Positions 53,740 to 62,341 are shown, numbered from the stretch's first letter. The stretch: DNA of 64,000 nt from Burkholderia aenigmatica (GCF_902499175.1 NZ_CABVQC010000004.1:1-64000), one strand, 5' to 3'. Notes: generated by a model not told the origin, from the letters alone. A program made the numbers and translations.

Positions 53740-54771
53740 ATGCGCTGGAAAAAGACCCTGCAACTCGTGGGCGTGCACTGCGAGGGCGAGATCGGGAAGG
53801 TGATCACCGGAGGCGTGGTGAACATTCCCGGCGAAACTATGCTCGACAAGATGAACTACCTCAACGAGGTCGACGACAGCCTGCGCAAGCTCGTCGTCCT
53901 CGAGCCGCGCGGTTGTCTGCAGATGTCCGTGAACCTGCTGCTTCCGCCGACGCGAGCGGAAGCGCATGCCGGCTTCATCGTGCTGCAGGCCGACAAGGCG
54001 CATCCGATGTCGGGCAGCAACGCGATCTGCGTCGTGACGACGCTGCTGGAAATGGGCATCGTGCCGATGCAGGAACCCGAGACGACCGTCGTGCTCGATA
54101 CGCCGGCAGGGCTCGTGACGGCGCGCGCCACCTGTCGGGACGGACGTTGCGTGGCCGTGTCGCTCGATATGGTGCCGGCCTTCGTCGAGCATCTCGATCT
54201 GCCGATCGACGCCGGGGAACTCGGCACGGTGAAGGTCGATATCGCGTTCGGCGGCGTCTACTACGCGCTGGTCGACGTCGATCAGTTGCACACGACGATC
54301 GCGCCGGAGAACGCGCGCCAGCTCGCCGATCTTGGCGTGAAGCTGCGCAGCATCATCAACGATCAGGTGCGCATCCAGCATCCACTGTATCCGGAGATCA
54401 ACCGGATCGCATACGTGATGTTCCGCAATCGCGTGAACGACGCGGAGTATCAGACCTGCACGACGCTGCCGCCGGGCCGGATTGACCGCTCGCCGTGCGG
54501 AACCGGCAGCTCGGCGAACCTGGCCACGCTCGCTGCGCGCGGCAAGGTCGAGGTCGGCAGCCGGCTGAAGTCGCGCTCGACGATCGGCAGCGAATTCGAC
54601 ATTGAACTACTCGGCCACACGGAAGTGGGCGGCAAACCGGCGGTGCTGCCGCGCGTACGCGGACGCGCATGGATCTACGGCATCGAGCAGCTTGGCGTGG
54701 ATCCCGACGATCCGCTGTCGGCCGGCTTCATGCTCAGCGATACCTGGGGCGAGGGCTTCCCCGGGAAGTAA
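53740..54771 (+). CDS. Proline racemase-family enzyme with Ser-Cys active site
   Basis: A 343-residue member of the proline racemase/4-hydroxyproline epimerase/trans-3-hydroxyproline dehydratase family. The second catalytic Cys is present (Cys253 in DRSPCGTGSSA). The first is Ser91 in HPMSGSNAIC, where racemases have Cys in MCGH. Thr or Ser at this position is associated with 3-hydroxyproline dehydratase or mixed epimerase/dehydratase members, not proline racemases. Metal or substrate residues in VGVHCEGEIGKVITGG and PGETMLDKM are as in the family. It lies between the FAD dehydrogenase and a shikimate dehydrogenase-like gene. Confidence 0.85.
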   Translation: MRWKKTLQLVGVHCEGEIGKVITGGVVNIPGETMLDKMNYLNEVDDSLRKLVVLEPRGCLQMSVNLLLPPTRAEAHAGFIVLQADKAHPMSGSNAICVVTTLLEMGIVPMQEPETTVVLDTPAGLVTARATCRDGRCVAVSLDMVPAFVEHLDLPIDAGELGTVKVDIAFGGVYYALVDVDQLHTTIAPENARQLADLGVKLRSIINDQVRIQHPLYPEINRIAYVMFRNRVNDAEYQTCTTLPPGRIDRSPCGTGSSANLATLAARGKVEVGSRLKSRSTIGSEFDIELLGHTEVGGKPAVLPRVRGRAWIYGIEQLGVDPDDPLSAGFMLSDTWGEGFPGK

Positions 54772-54871
54772 GGGTCCGGTCGGGGCGTCGCGGGAAGCGG
54801 CGCTCCGAAAAGCGGTCGGCCAGAACCGGCCGAAATCACTTAACTTAGTCGTGCGAAAAACAGAGGATAGT

Positions 54872-55750
54872 ATGATAACCGGAAAGACCGGCGTCTTCTT
54901 CATGGTGGCAGATCCGATCGAACAGGTGCGTACGCCGGAAATCTTCAACCAGATTTTTCCGATGTGCGGCGTCGACGCGGTGATGGTGCCGTTGCAAGTT
55001 GCGCCCCAGCATCTGGAAGCGACCGTGCGCGCGCTCTTTCAATCGACGACGACGCGCGGCATGGTGCTGTCGATCCCGCATAAGACGGCTGCCGCCGCGA
55101 TCGTGGACAGGATCTCGACGGGCGCGCAGACGGCCAACGCCGTCAACGCGATTCGCCGCAACGACGACGGCTCGCTCGAAGGCGAGCTGTTCGACGGCCT
55201 CGGCTTCGTCAAGTCGATGGACCGTTACGCGATGCCGTATCGCGGCAAGTCCGCCTTCCTGGTGGGCGCCGGGGGGGCGGCGAGCGCGATCGCCGCCGCG
55301 CTCGCGGAAGGCAAGGTGTCGCGCATCGGCATCTACGATCCCGATACCGCGAAGGCGGAGCAACTCGCGAAATCGATCGAAGGGCACTACAACCTGCAGG
55401 CCGAGGTCAAGGGCGACAACGATCCGGCCGGCTTCGACATCGTGATCAATGCGTCGCCGCTAGGCCTGAAGACCAGCGATCCGCTGCCGGTGCCGACCGA
55501 GCGTCTGGATCCGTCCGCGCAGGTCTGCGACATCCTGATGAAGAACCAGCCGACACCGCTGCTGAAGGCGGCGATGGGGCAAGGCAAGACCGTATTGCCG
55601 GGGTTCGACATGCTGATTCTCCAGTCGCCGCTGTTCCTCGACTTCTTCGGCGTGCCTGATGCAGCCAACGCGTTGCGGGAAGACGACTCGATCGCACGCG
55701 ACATGCTGTTTCCGGTGGAACTCCGCAGCCTCGTCAAGCGCGCGGCCTGA
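54872..55750 (+). CDS. Shikimate dehydrogenase-like oxidoreductase
   Basis: A 292-residue AroE-fold protein. The catalytic Lys is in SIPHKTAAAA and the Asp in GELFDGLGFV. The NAD(P)-binding motif is VGAGGAASAIAAALAE. The substrate-binding N-terminal loop reads ADPIEQVRTPEIFN, where true shikimate dehydrogenases have two serines in GNPIxHSxSP, so the natural substrate is probably not shikimate. AGAGGA precedes ATG 54872; the upstream open frame overlaps the previous gene and is not meaningful. It is the last gene of the plus-strand operon and ends at a strong terminator. Confidence 0.85.
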   Translation: MITGKTGVFFMVADPIEQVRTPEIFNQIFPMCGVDAVMVPLQVAPQHLEATVRALFQSTTTRGMVLSIPHKTAAAAIVDRISTGAQTANAVNAIRRNDDGSLEGELFDGLGFVKSMDRYAMPYRGKSAFLVGAGGAASAIAAALAEGKVSRIGIYDPDTAKAEQLAKSIEGHYNLQAEVKGDNDPAGFDIVINASPLGLKTSDPLPVPTERLDPSAQVCDILMKNQPTPLLKAAMGQGKTVLPGFDMLILQSPLFLDFFGVPDAANALREDDSIARDMLFPVELRSLVKRAA

Positions 55751-55839
55751 CGTAACCGGCCCGGCGCATTGCGCCGTCGCCGCCTTCCTGTCGTTCATCC
55801 ATTGAAGTCGTCGAGGTAGAAGCAGCGGCACACATGGAA

Positions 55840-55884
55840 CTGGCCCCGCATATCGAAGCGACATGCGGGGCCAGCGTCGTTTTT
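55840..55884. terminator. Strong bidirectional terminator
   Basis: CTGGCCCCGCAT (55840-55851) pairs perfectly with ATGCGGGGCCAG (55863-55874), 12 bp with an 11-base loop, followed on the plus strand by CGTCG and five Ts. It lies between the convergent shikimate dehydrogenase-like and cyclodeaminase-family genes. Confidence 0.85.
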
Positions 55885-55907
55885 GCCCGGGCGTGTGCGT
55901 CGGCGCG

Positions 55908-57029
55908 TTACGCCTGGCTCGGTTTGTCCCACAGATTCAGCGACTGGCCGATCCCATTGGCCAACGCATTCTTGTACAGCTCGTAGCCCCAGCTGATGTC
56001 AAACACCGCCATCCCGCACGCGATGAAGATGACGCGGTCCTTGTCGTGCTCGCGTCCCGGCTTCACGCCGTTGACCACGTCGCCGAGACCGGTGGAATCC
56101 TTCAGCACGGGCAGCTTGCCGGCATCGATCAGCCGATAGAACGGGCCGCCGATCACGCCGCTGTAATACGCGTCCTTGTTGCCGGAAGCGATCGCATCTT
56201 CGACATAGGCTTCCTGAAGCGGCGTGTGGTCGAACACGATCTTCGCGCTGGTGAGGAATGATTCGTCGGTGTTGAACGGGCCGGAAATCAGCAGCGTTGC
56301 GCCTTCGTCGATCCATTCGTCCTTGAAATACAGCGGCTTCAGGCGCGATGCGGCCACCGTGATCACGTCGGCGCCGCGGAAGCCCTGTTCCGCCTCGTCG
56401 ACGCCGACCGCCTCGATGTCGTACGTGTCGCTGACCCAGCGCGCGAACTCGTTCGCCTTGTCGAGGAACACGTCGAAGCAGACCACCTTCTTCACGTCCT
56501 TGAGCTGCGTGATGATCGCCGTGAAGCAGGCTTTGTTGATCGGCCCGCAGCCGATCACGGAAACGGTCCTGGCGTGCTTGTTCGCGAGATGCTTTGCCGC
56601 CACGCCCGGTACCGCGCCGGTGCGGGCCGCACTCAGCAGGTTCGCGGACATCATCGCGAGCGGGGCTCCCGTGTCCTTGTCGTTCAGCATCATCGTGAGG
56701 ATCGAGCGCGGCAGGCCTTTCTCGACGTTCGCGTGATTCGAGCCGTACCACTTGTTGCCACACACGTCGAAGCGTCCGCCGAGATAACCGGGCATCGCGG
56801 CGAAGCGGCGGTCCGGGCCGGCCACCGGCATGTTAGGGAACGGCGTTTCCTTCGGAAACACGATGTTCATGCCGTGGTTGTTGTGGTTGGCGCCGCCCAT
56901 CAGGTAATCGCCCTTGCCGAGCAGGCTGAAGGTTTCTTCGCAGACGGTGACGCAGCGCGCGGCGTCCAGTACGCCGGCGGCGATGGTGTCGGGTTCGGAC
57001 AGGTACACAAAGTCGATCTTCGGATACAT
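55908..57029 (-). CDS. Ornithine cyclodeaminase/mu-crystallin family protein
   Basis: A 373-residue NAD(P)-binding protein. The Rossmann region is SVIGCGPINKACFTAI. The substrate domain has the family Lys/Arg in CGNKWYGSNHAN and PGVAAKHLANKHA. Family members are ornithine cyclodeaminases, ketimine or pyrroline-2-carboxylate reductases, and the poorly understood 'tyramine oxidase subunit B' group, which its overall look (MYPKIDFVYLSEPDTIAAG) recalls. Cyclic imine reduction would fit the neighbouring 3-hydroxyproline-type enzyme. It is third in the minus-strand operon, 63 bp after the enolase-like gene. Confidence 0.85.
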   Translation of the reverse strand: MYPKIDFVYLSEPDTIAAGVLDAARCVTVCEETFSLLGKGDYLMGGANHNNHGMNIVFPKETPFPNMPVAGPDRRFAAMPGYLGGRFDVCGNKWYGSNHANVEKGLPRSILTMMLNDKDTGAPLAMMSANLLSAARTGAVPGVAAKHLANKHARTVSVIGCGPINKACFTAIITQLKDVKKVVCFDVFLDKANEFARWVSDTYDIEAVGVDEAEQGFRGADVITVAASRLKPLYFKDEWIDEGATLLISGPFNTDESFLTSAKIVFDHTPLQEAYVEDAIASGNKDAYYSGVIGGPFYRLIDAGKLPVLKDSTGLGDVVNGVKPGREHDKDRVIFIACGMAVFDISWGYELYKNALANGIGQSLNLWDKPSQA

Positions 57030-57092
57030 GGTGGTGACCTTTTCAGAAAGGATGGCGATGACAGACGAACTATTGAACGATGAAGCAGGAGA

Positions 57093-58370
57093 CTAGAACC
57101 GCAGAAGCGGCGCGATGTCGTAGAGGCGGCAGCCGGGGCTGCGCGCATTGGCGCGCATCAGGAAGTTGAGCTTCTCGATGCGCTCGCCCGAGCGCGGCGC
57201 GCCGTTCTTCTGGAACGGGACTTCGAGCCCGACGGAAAAATCCATCACGACGTCGTCCACCACGCCACCGGAGCGGCCGGACGGTACGGCGATCATTCCG
57301 TGCGCCTCGGCAAAGCGATAGGCATCCAGCGCCTCGGTGATAGTGCCGACCTGATTGGGCTTGAGGACGAAACCGTCGACCGCGTGCGTGTCGTGCGCTT
57401 TGCGTAGCAGTTCGAGGTTCGTCACCGTGAGATCGTCGCCGAGCACGATCGTCCGCCCGAGTTCCCGCACGGCCTTGCTATAGCCGATCCAGTCGTTTTC
57501 ATCGAGGAGATCTTCGATGAAAACGAAATTGAATCTTTCGGTCAGGTATTTCGCATATGCGATCAGCTCGTCGGCCGACACGTGTTCCCCTTTGAGGAGA
57601 TAGCGGCCCGTTTGCTTGTCGTACATTTCGCTCGATGCACAATCCAGTGCGAATGCGATGCGGCCGGTATAGCCGCAAGCGTCGATGGCAATCTGCATCA
57701 GCGTGAGGATCAGCTCCGGATCCTCCGACGGTGCGGCATAGCCATATGAACTGGCGACTTGTGGCTTGTGTCCGAGATACGAAGTCAGGACATCGCCCAG
57801 TTTCTGGAACACGGCTACCGCCATTTCGATCGAGAAATCGATGCTGTCGGTTCCGTAGGGAACGATGAGGAATTCGTTGAACGCCTGAGCGAAGCCGTCG
57901 TAACGTCCACCGTTGATGACATTGAAGCATGGCACGGGAACCGTCCACAGCGCTCTGCCGGCAATGTGCTCGTAGAGTGGGATCGCGCGGGACGCAGCCG
58001 CCGCGCGAAACGCCGCGATCGAAACCGAGTAAATCGTATTGCCGCCGAGGCGATGCTTGTCCGGCGTGCCGTCGAGCGCGATCATCTTCTCGTCGATCGC
58101 GCGCTGGTCGAACACGTTCATGCCGATCAATGCGGGGCCAATGACGTTCTCAGCGTAGTCGACCGCCTTGTGGACGCTGAGTCCCTTGTACGTGGACGGA
58201 TCGCCGTCGCGAAGCACGAACGATTCGTGCATGCCGACCGACGTCCCGGTGGGCGCTGCGCCACGTCCGATCGCGCCGCTTTCGGTGCGGATCTCGACTT
58301 CGACGGCCGGCCGGCATTTGCAGTCGATGATTTGCTGCGCGTGAACGGAGGAGATGTTGTCGGTCATCAT
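57093..58370 (-). CDS. Divergent enolase homologue
   Basis: A 425-residue enolase-fold protein. Metal ligands are kept in FALDCASSEMY, FIEDLLDENDW and LGDDLTVTN. The base Lys of FVLKPNQVGT and the Glu of FNEFLIVP are also present. But the His of the INGGxH loop is Tyr (INGGRYDG), the acid Glu of the usual GDEGGYAP loop is gone (SSYGYAAP), and SHRSGET is changed to SGRSGGV, losing the active-site His. The second Mg/phosphate loop SGAST reads TGTSV. It is therefore unlikely to be a normal glycolytic enolase. The ATG at 58370 overlaps the kinase stop as ATGA with GGAGG upstream, so the two are coupled. Confidence 0.88.
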   Translation of the reverse strand: MMTDNISSVHAQQIIDCKCRPAVEVEIRTESGAIGRGAAPTGTSVGMHESFVLRDGDPSTYKGLSVHKAVDYAENVIGPALIGMNVFDQRAIDEKMIALDGTPDKHRLGGNTIYSVSIAAFRAAAASRAIPLYEHIAGRALWTVPVPCFNVINGGRYDGFAQAFNEFLIVPYGTDSIDFSIEMAVAVFQKLGDVLTSYLGHKPQVASSYGYAAPSEDPELILTLMQIAIDACGYTGRIAFALDCASSEMYDKQTGRYLLKGEHVSADELIAYAKYLTERFNFVFIEDLLDENDWIGYSKAVRELGRTIVLGDDLTVTNLELLRKAHDTHAVDGFVLKPNQVGTITEALDAYRFAEAHGMIAVPSGRSGGVVDDVVMDFSVGLEVPFQKNGAPRSGERIEKLNFLMRANARSPGCRLYDIAPLLRF

Positions 58371-59776
58371 TGGACCTCCGTCGCTGCCGGGACGTACAGA
58401 ATGTTCAGGTCGCACAGGTTGGTGCCGGTGTTCCCCGTGAAGATCGCGGAGTCGATCGCTGCAAGCGCTTCGTAGCAGCTATGCTCGCGCAACGCCTGAT
58501 ACAGGCTCACACCTTTCGCGGCGGCCGCCTTGAGGCTCGTCGAATCCGTGATGCCGCCCGCGACGTTCGCCGTTCCGTCCGTCCCTTCGCTGTCGATCGA
58601 CAACAGGCATGCGCCGCGGGTCTTTTCCGCAGTGATGGCAAAGCTCACCGACATTTCCTGGCCCGGGCCGCCATGCCCTTTGATCACGCTGCTGTCGTTG
58701 ATCAGCGTCGTGACTTCGCCGGAGCTGAGCAGCACGCACGGCGGCTTGATCGGTCTGCCGTAGGTCTGGATCTCGCGCGCGATCGACGCGAGGAACGTGC
58801 CGGCATCGCGGCTTTCTCCTTCGAGGAACGACGTGACGATCATTGCCGGGATGCCCAGCTCCTCGCAGATTTCCTTCGCGTAAATGCACGAGTCGGGCAG
58901 CGTGTTGAGCAGAAAGTAGGTGTTCTCCGGAAAGGCCTTGGGCGTCTCCGCTTCCGGGCCAGCGTGCATCAGGTAATCGACGACGCTGGCAGGCAGACGG
59001 TCCGCGACGTTGCGATTGACGATGGTTGCGCGCGCATCGTCGAGCGTCGTCATGTCGGGGCCGATCGGCGTGCTCTTGTAAGCAGCATACGGCACGGCGA
59101 TATCGTCCGTCGCCGGGGAACCGACCGCATCGCTGATACCGAAGCCGATCAGCTCGGCACCCACGGCCTGAATGCGCTTGGCCAGCATGCCGCCGTTGAG
59201 TGCAGAAATGTGCCGGCGCACCGCGTTGATTTCGTAGATGCCCGCGCCGGACTTGAGCAGTACGTCGGTCGTGTCGATCTCGTCCTGCAGCGTGATGCCG
59301 TCGATCGGGCACGACATGAGTGCGGAGCTGCCGCCGCTGATCACCGCGATGAACAGATCGTCGGGCCCAGCCTGATCGACCAGTTCGATGATCTTTCGCG
59401 ACGCTCGATGGCCTTCCTCGTTCGGCAGCGGATGACCGCCGACGAACACTTCGGTTTTATTGAAGCGATCCGATTTCTCGTGAATCTTTACGATCGCGAT
59501 GCCATACGTGAGCCGGTCTCCGAGCACGTGATCGATGGCCATCGCCATGTGGTTGCAGGCCTTACCCGCGCCGACCAGATACACGTTGCGCTTTTTCGAC
59601 AAATCCCAGGAGCGTGTGCCGATATGCAGCATGTCGCCGTCGACGCGCATGATGCTTCGAATGCGCTCGTAGCCGTCGAGACGCTGCAGCGTGCGATCGG
59701 CAATGTCCAGAACGATGCGCCGGGATTCGACGGCGCCGTGAGAGAGAAGCTCTGCGGAATTTCGTATTTTCTTCAT
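58367..59776 (-). CDS. Glycerate 2-kinase family protein (MOFRL)
   Basis: A 469-residue kinase of the DUF4147/MOFRL family, which phosphorylates the 2-hydroxyl of glycerate. Motifs are LVGAGKACNHMAMAI, GGHPLPNEEGHRASRKI, AVISGGSSALMSCP, and in the C-terminal MOFRL domain LLSSGEVTTLI, GPGQEMSVSFAI and DSEGTDGTANVAGG. ATG 59776 gives the expected N-terminus; the longer frame to 59845 overlaps the control region. It is first in a minus-strand operon with the enolase-like and cyclodeaminase-family genes. Its product, 2-phosphoglycerate or an analogue, is the natural substrate type for an enolase-fold enzyme. Confidence 0.9.
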   Translation of the reverse strand: MKKIRNSAELLSHGAVESRRIVLDIADRTLQRLDGYERIRSIMRVDGDMLHIGTRSWDLSKKRNVYLVGAGKACNHMAMAIDHVLGDRLTYGIAIVKIHEKSDRFNKTEVFVGGHPLPNEEGHRASRKIIELVDQAGPDDLFIAVISGGSSALMSCPIDGITLQDEIDTTDVLLKSGAGIYEINAVRRHISALNGGMLAKRIQAVGAELIGFGISDAVGSPATDDIAVPYAAYKSTPIGPDMTTLDDARATIVNRNVADRLPASVVDYLMHAGPEAETPKAFPENTYFLLNTLPDSCIYAKEICEELGIPAMIVTSFLEGESRDAGTFLASIAREIQTYGRPIKPPCVLLSSGEVTTLINDSSVIKGHGGPGQEMSVSFAITAEKTRGACLLSIDSEGTDGTANVAGGITDSTSLKAAAAKGVSLYQALREHSCYEALAAIDSAIFTGNTGTNLCDLNILYVPAATEVQ

Positions 59777-59941
59777 ACGGGGATCGGTGAAGGGTTGCCG
59801 TCTCGCCGAACGCATGCAGCGACGACGTAAGGGCAATTTAGGCAAACACCCTGCACAGATACATGTACACTTGGATGTACTGGCGGATCGCTGTACAGGC
59901 TCCGCGGCCTACACGCATCTCTCTCGTTACGAGTCGTTCTC
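59777..59941. promoter_or_regulatory. Divergent control region with three TGTAC boxes
   Basis: TGTAC occurs at 59864-59868, 59876-59880 and 59892-59896, in contexts ACATGTACAC, GGATGTACTG and GCTGTACAGG. MocR regulators typically bind repeated short boxes of this kind between their own gene and a divergent target, here the glycerate kinase operon. The same boxes recur at 61387-61414. Confidence 0.6.
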
Positions 59942-61345
59942 ATGAAGCCCGTTCTTTCTCTGGATGCAGGTTCCGAGATGTCGCTCACCATGCAGATCGT
60001 GGTGGGCATCATTCAGGAGGTCGACGAAAAACGCTGGCGGCCGGGTGCGCGCGTACCGAGCATCCGCACGTTCGCTGGCGCGCATGGCGTGTCGACCTTT
60101 ACCGTGGTGGAGGCCTACGATCGCCTCGTTGCGCAAGGCGTTCTGGTGGCGCGTCGCGGGTCCGGCTTCTACGTGTCGGAACGGCGCCTGGGTGCGCCGC
60201 GGAAAGCGGCGGAGAAGCTTGACGAGAAAGTCACGAACGGATGGCTGGTACGCAATTTTCTCGGCGCGACCGAAGGGGCCATTCACGCCGGCGCAGGCTG
60301 GCTTCCCGAAACGTGGTTCGACAGCGAAGGGATCGCACGATCGCTGCGACAACTCGCGGCGCACCCCGAGCACCTGCTCGGCTACGGACACGCACGGGGC
60401 TTCGACCGGCTTCGCGAACAGATCGTGCGTCAACTGGCCGAATACGAAATCGAAACCGACGTCGGCGGCATCATGACGACGCTGGGCGCAAACCAGGCGC
60501 TCGATCTCGTGATTCGTCAATTCACGCAGCCCGGCGACGTCGTGATGGTCGACGAACCATGCTACAGCGACCTGCTGGTCGCCCTGCGGATGCGCGACGT
60601 CGAAACCATCGGGATTCCGATGACGCCGACCGGGCCGGATGTCGCAGCGATGGAGGCTGCGCTCGAATCGCGTCACCCGAAGCTCTACTTCACGAACAGC
60701 CAGCTGCACAATCCGACGGGGGCGAGCTACAGCTCCTCGGCGGCCTACAAGGTCCTCAAGATCGCGGAGCGCCACGATTGCCTGATCGTCGAGGACGACG
60801 TGTCGGCCGATCTCGTCCAGGGCGCGCATTTCACGCTCGCGTCGATGGATCAACTGCGCAACGTGATCTATGTCGGCAGCTTTTCGAAGACCATCGGCGC
60901 GGGGTTGCGCGTCGGATTCGTCGTTGCCGATCACGATGTCATCGAAGCGCTCCTTTACCAGAAGCTGGTGTCTGGCATGTCGACGCCGACCGTCACCGAG
61001 CGCCTCGTCAGCGCGGTGTTGTCAGAAGGGCACTACCGGAAGCAGACGGAGCAATTGCGGGACCGACTGGCCGCCGCGCAGGAGAAGACGTGCCGACGGC
61101 TGGAGGCGAACGGCATGGATGTGTTCTGCGAGCCGCGTTCCGGCATGTTCGTCTGGGCGAAGGCGGTCGGTGGAGATTCGGATTCATCCCGGCTGGCGGA
61201 GTTGGCGTTACAGCAGAACATCTTGCTCGCGCCTGGACACCTGTTCTTTGCCGGCCGCGTCAAGACGGGCTGGCTGAGGTTCAACGTCGCGCACTGCAAC
61301 TACGACCGGCTATTCAACTTCCTCGCGAATTCCATCGGCCGCTGA
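59942..61345 (+). CDS. MocR-type GntR/aminotransferase regulator
   Basis: A 467-residue regulator. It has an N-terminal GntR winged HTH (about residues 12-75: RVPSIRTFAGAHGVSTFTVV, RLVAQGVLVARRGSGFYV) fused to a fold-type I aminotransferase-like domain (about 115-460). That domain has the PLP Lys in VGSFSKTIGAGLRVG and the Asp in LIVEDDVSADL. Such proteins use PLP or its amino acid aldimine as effector. It is divergent from the glycerate kinase operon and upstream of the TIM-barrel/MFS pair, with matching TGTAC boxes in both intergenic regions. It is probably the local regulator of both units. Confidence 0.93.
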   Translation: MKPVLSLDAGSEMSLTMQIVVGIIQEVDEKRWRPGARVPSIRTFAGAHGVSTFTVVEAYDRLVAQGVLVARRGSGFYVSERRLGAPRKAAEKLDEKVTNGWLVRNFLGATEGAIHAGAGWLPETWFDSEGIARSLRQLAAHPEHLLGYGHARGFDRLREQIVRQLAEYEIETDVGGIMTTLGANQALDLVIRQFTQPGDVVMVDEPCYSDLLVALRMRDVETIGIPMTPTGPDVAAMEAALESRHPKLYFTNSQLHNPTGASYSSSAAYKVLKIAERHDCLIVEDDVSADLVQGAHFTLASMDQLRNVIYVGSFSKTIGAGLRVGFVVADHDVIEALLYQKLVSGMSTPTVTERLVSAVLSEGHYRKQTEQLRDRLAAAQEKTCRRLEANGMDVFCEPRSGMFVWAKAVGGDSDSSRLAELALQQNILLAPGHLFFAGRVKTGWLRFNVAHCNYDRLFNFLANSIGR

Positions 61346-61386
61346 CGGGGCGCCAGCGGCGCTTCCCAAGTGTGCAGTTTCCATCG

Positions 61387-61414
61387 CCTGTACAGGTATC
61401 ACGGCCTGTACATG
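61387..61414. promoter_or_regulatory. MocR-box pair upstream of the TIM-barrel gene
   Basis: CCTGTACAGG (61387-61396, a perfect palindrome) and CCTGTACATG (61405-61414) are direct repeats 18 bases apart. They match the boxes upstream of the MocR gene and lie about 80 bp before the TIM-barrel gene start. Confidence 0.6.
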
Positions 61415-61495
61415 TCGTGCGTTATTTCAGCGCGTGAGCATGTGCTGAAGAAACGTCGATGCAGGTCGGGAGAAACACATGGAGAGAGCCTACGC

Positions 61496-62341
61496 ATGAG
61501 TGATGACCTTTCGCGGTTCGCGATCAATCAAATCACGACACCCAGATGGACTCTGCCTGAAGCACTCGATGGCTACAAGCGTCAGGGAATCGGCGGAATT
61601 GGGGTCTGGCGTCAGTTTCTTGAGGCGTACGGAGTCGCGCAAACGCGCAAGCATCTGCGACAACTGGAGATGTGGGTGCCGTCGCTGTGTACGAGCGAGT
61701 GGCTCAACGTGAGCGTCGAACAGAGCATGGCCGCGGCGATCGAAACGAATCGGCGCCTGCTCGATGCGGCCGCGGAAATCGGCGCGGCATGCCTGATGAT
61801 GGTGGTTGGTGGGATGCCACCGGACAGCAAAGATATACAAGGTCAACGGTCCCGCGTGCGCGATGCACTGTTTACGTTGTTGCCGCATGCGCGCGAAGTC
61901 GGCGTCAAGCTTGGCCTCGAGCCTCTGCATCCGATGTATGCCGGCGACCGCAGCGTACTGAATTCGATAAAACTCGCCAACGATCTCTGTGACGAACTCG
62001 GTGAGGGCGTCGGGCTCGTGCCCGACGTTTACCACTGTTGGTGGGATCCGGCCTTCGAAGCCGAACTTCGCCGCGCGGGACCACAACGGATCATTACCTT
62101 TCACTATTGCGACTGGCTCGTGCCGACACGAAACCTGCGCGATCGCGGCATGGTTGGCGATGGCGTCATCGATATTGCACGAATCAAGGGATGGCTGGAC
62201 GACATCGGCTATGCGGGACCGTTCGAGCTGGAAGTTTTCTCCGAGCTGGACTGGTGGGAGCGTCCACCGGATGAGACGGTTCGTGTCGCGATCGAACGCT
62301 GCGGACAATATGTCGGCACGGCTTCAACCAAACGAGTCTGA
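61496..62341 (+). CDS. TIM-barrel sugar phosphate isomerase/epimerase-like protein
   Basis: A 281-residue AP endonuclease 2-fold protein (xylose isomerase-like TIM barrel). Likely metal ligands lie in GLEPLHPMY, VGLVPDVYHCWWDP, TFHYCDW and PFELEVFSE. Relatives include hydroxypyruvate isomerase, inosose dehydratase and 3-dehydroshikimate dehydratase; I cannot choose between them. GGAGAG precedes ATG 61496. It is followed 29 bp later by an MFS transporter and sits under the MocR boxes, so it probably handles the imported compound or a glycerate precursor. Confidence 0.85.
   Translation: MSDDLSRFAINQITTPRWTLPEALDGYKRQGIGGIGVWRQFLEAYGVAQTRKHLRQLEMWVPSLCTSEWLNVSVEQSMAAAIETNRRLLDAAAEIGAACLMMVVGGMPPDSKDIQGQRSRVRDALFTLLPHAREVGVKLGLEPLHPMYAGDRSVLNSIKLANDLCDELGEGVGLVPDVYHCWWDPAFEAELRRAGPQRIITFHYCDWLVPTRNLRDRGMVGDGVIDIARIKGWLDDIGYAGPFELEVFSELDWWERPPDETVRVAIERCGQYVGTASTKRV

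Noticed and set aside
58370..59830. Plus-strand open frame of 486 codons opposite the glycerate kinase
   Set aside because: Antisense shadow of a conserved kinase with intact motifs.
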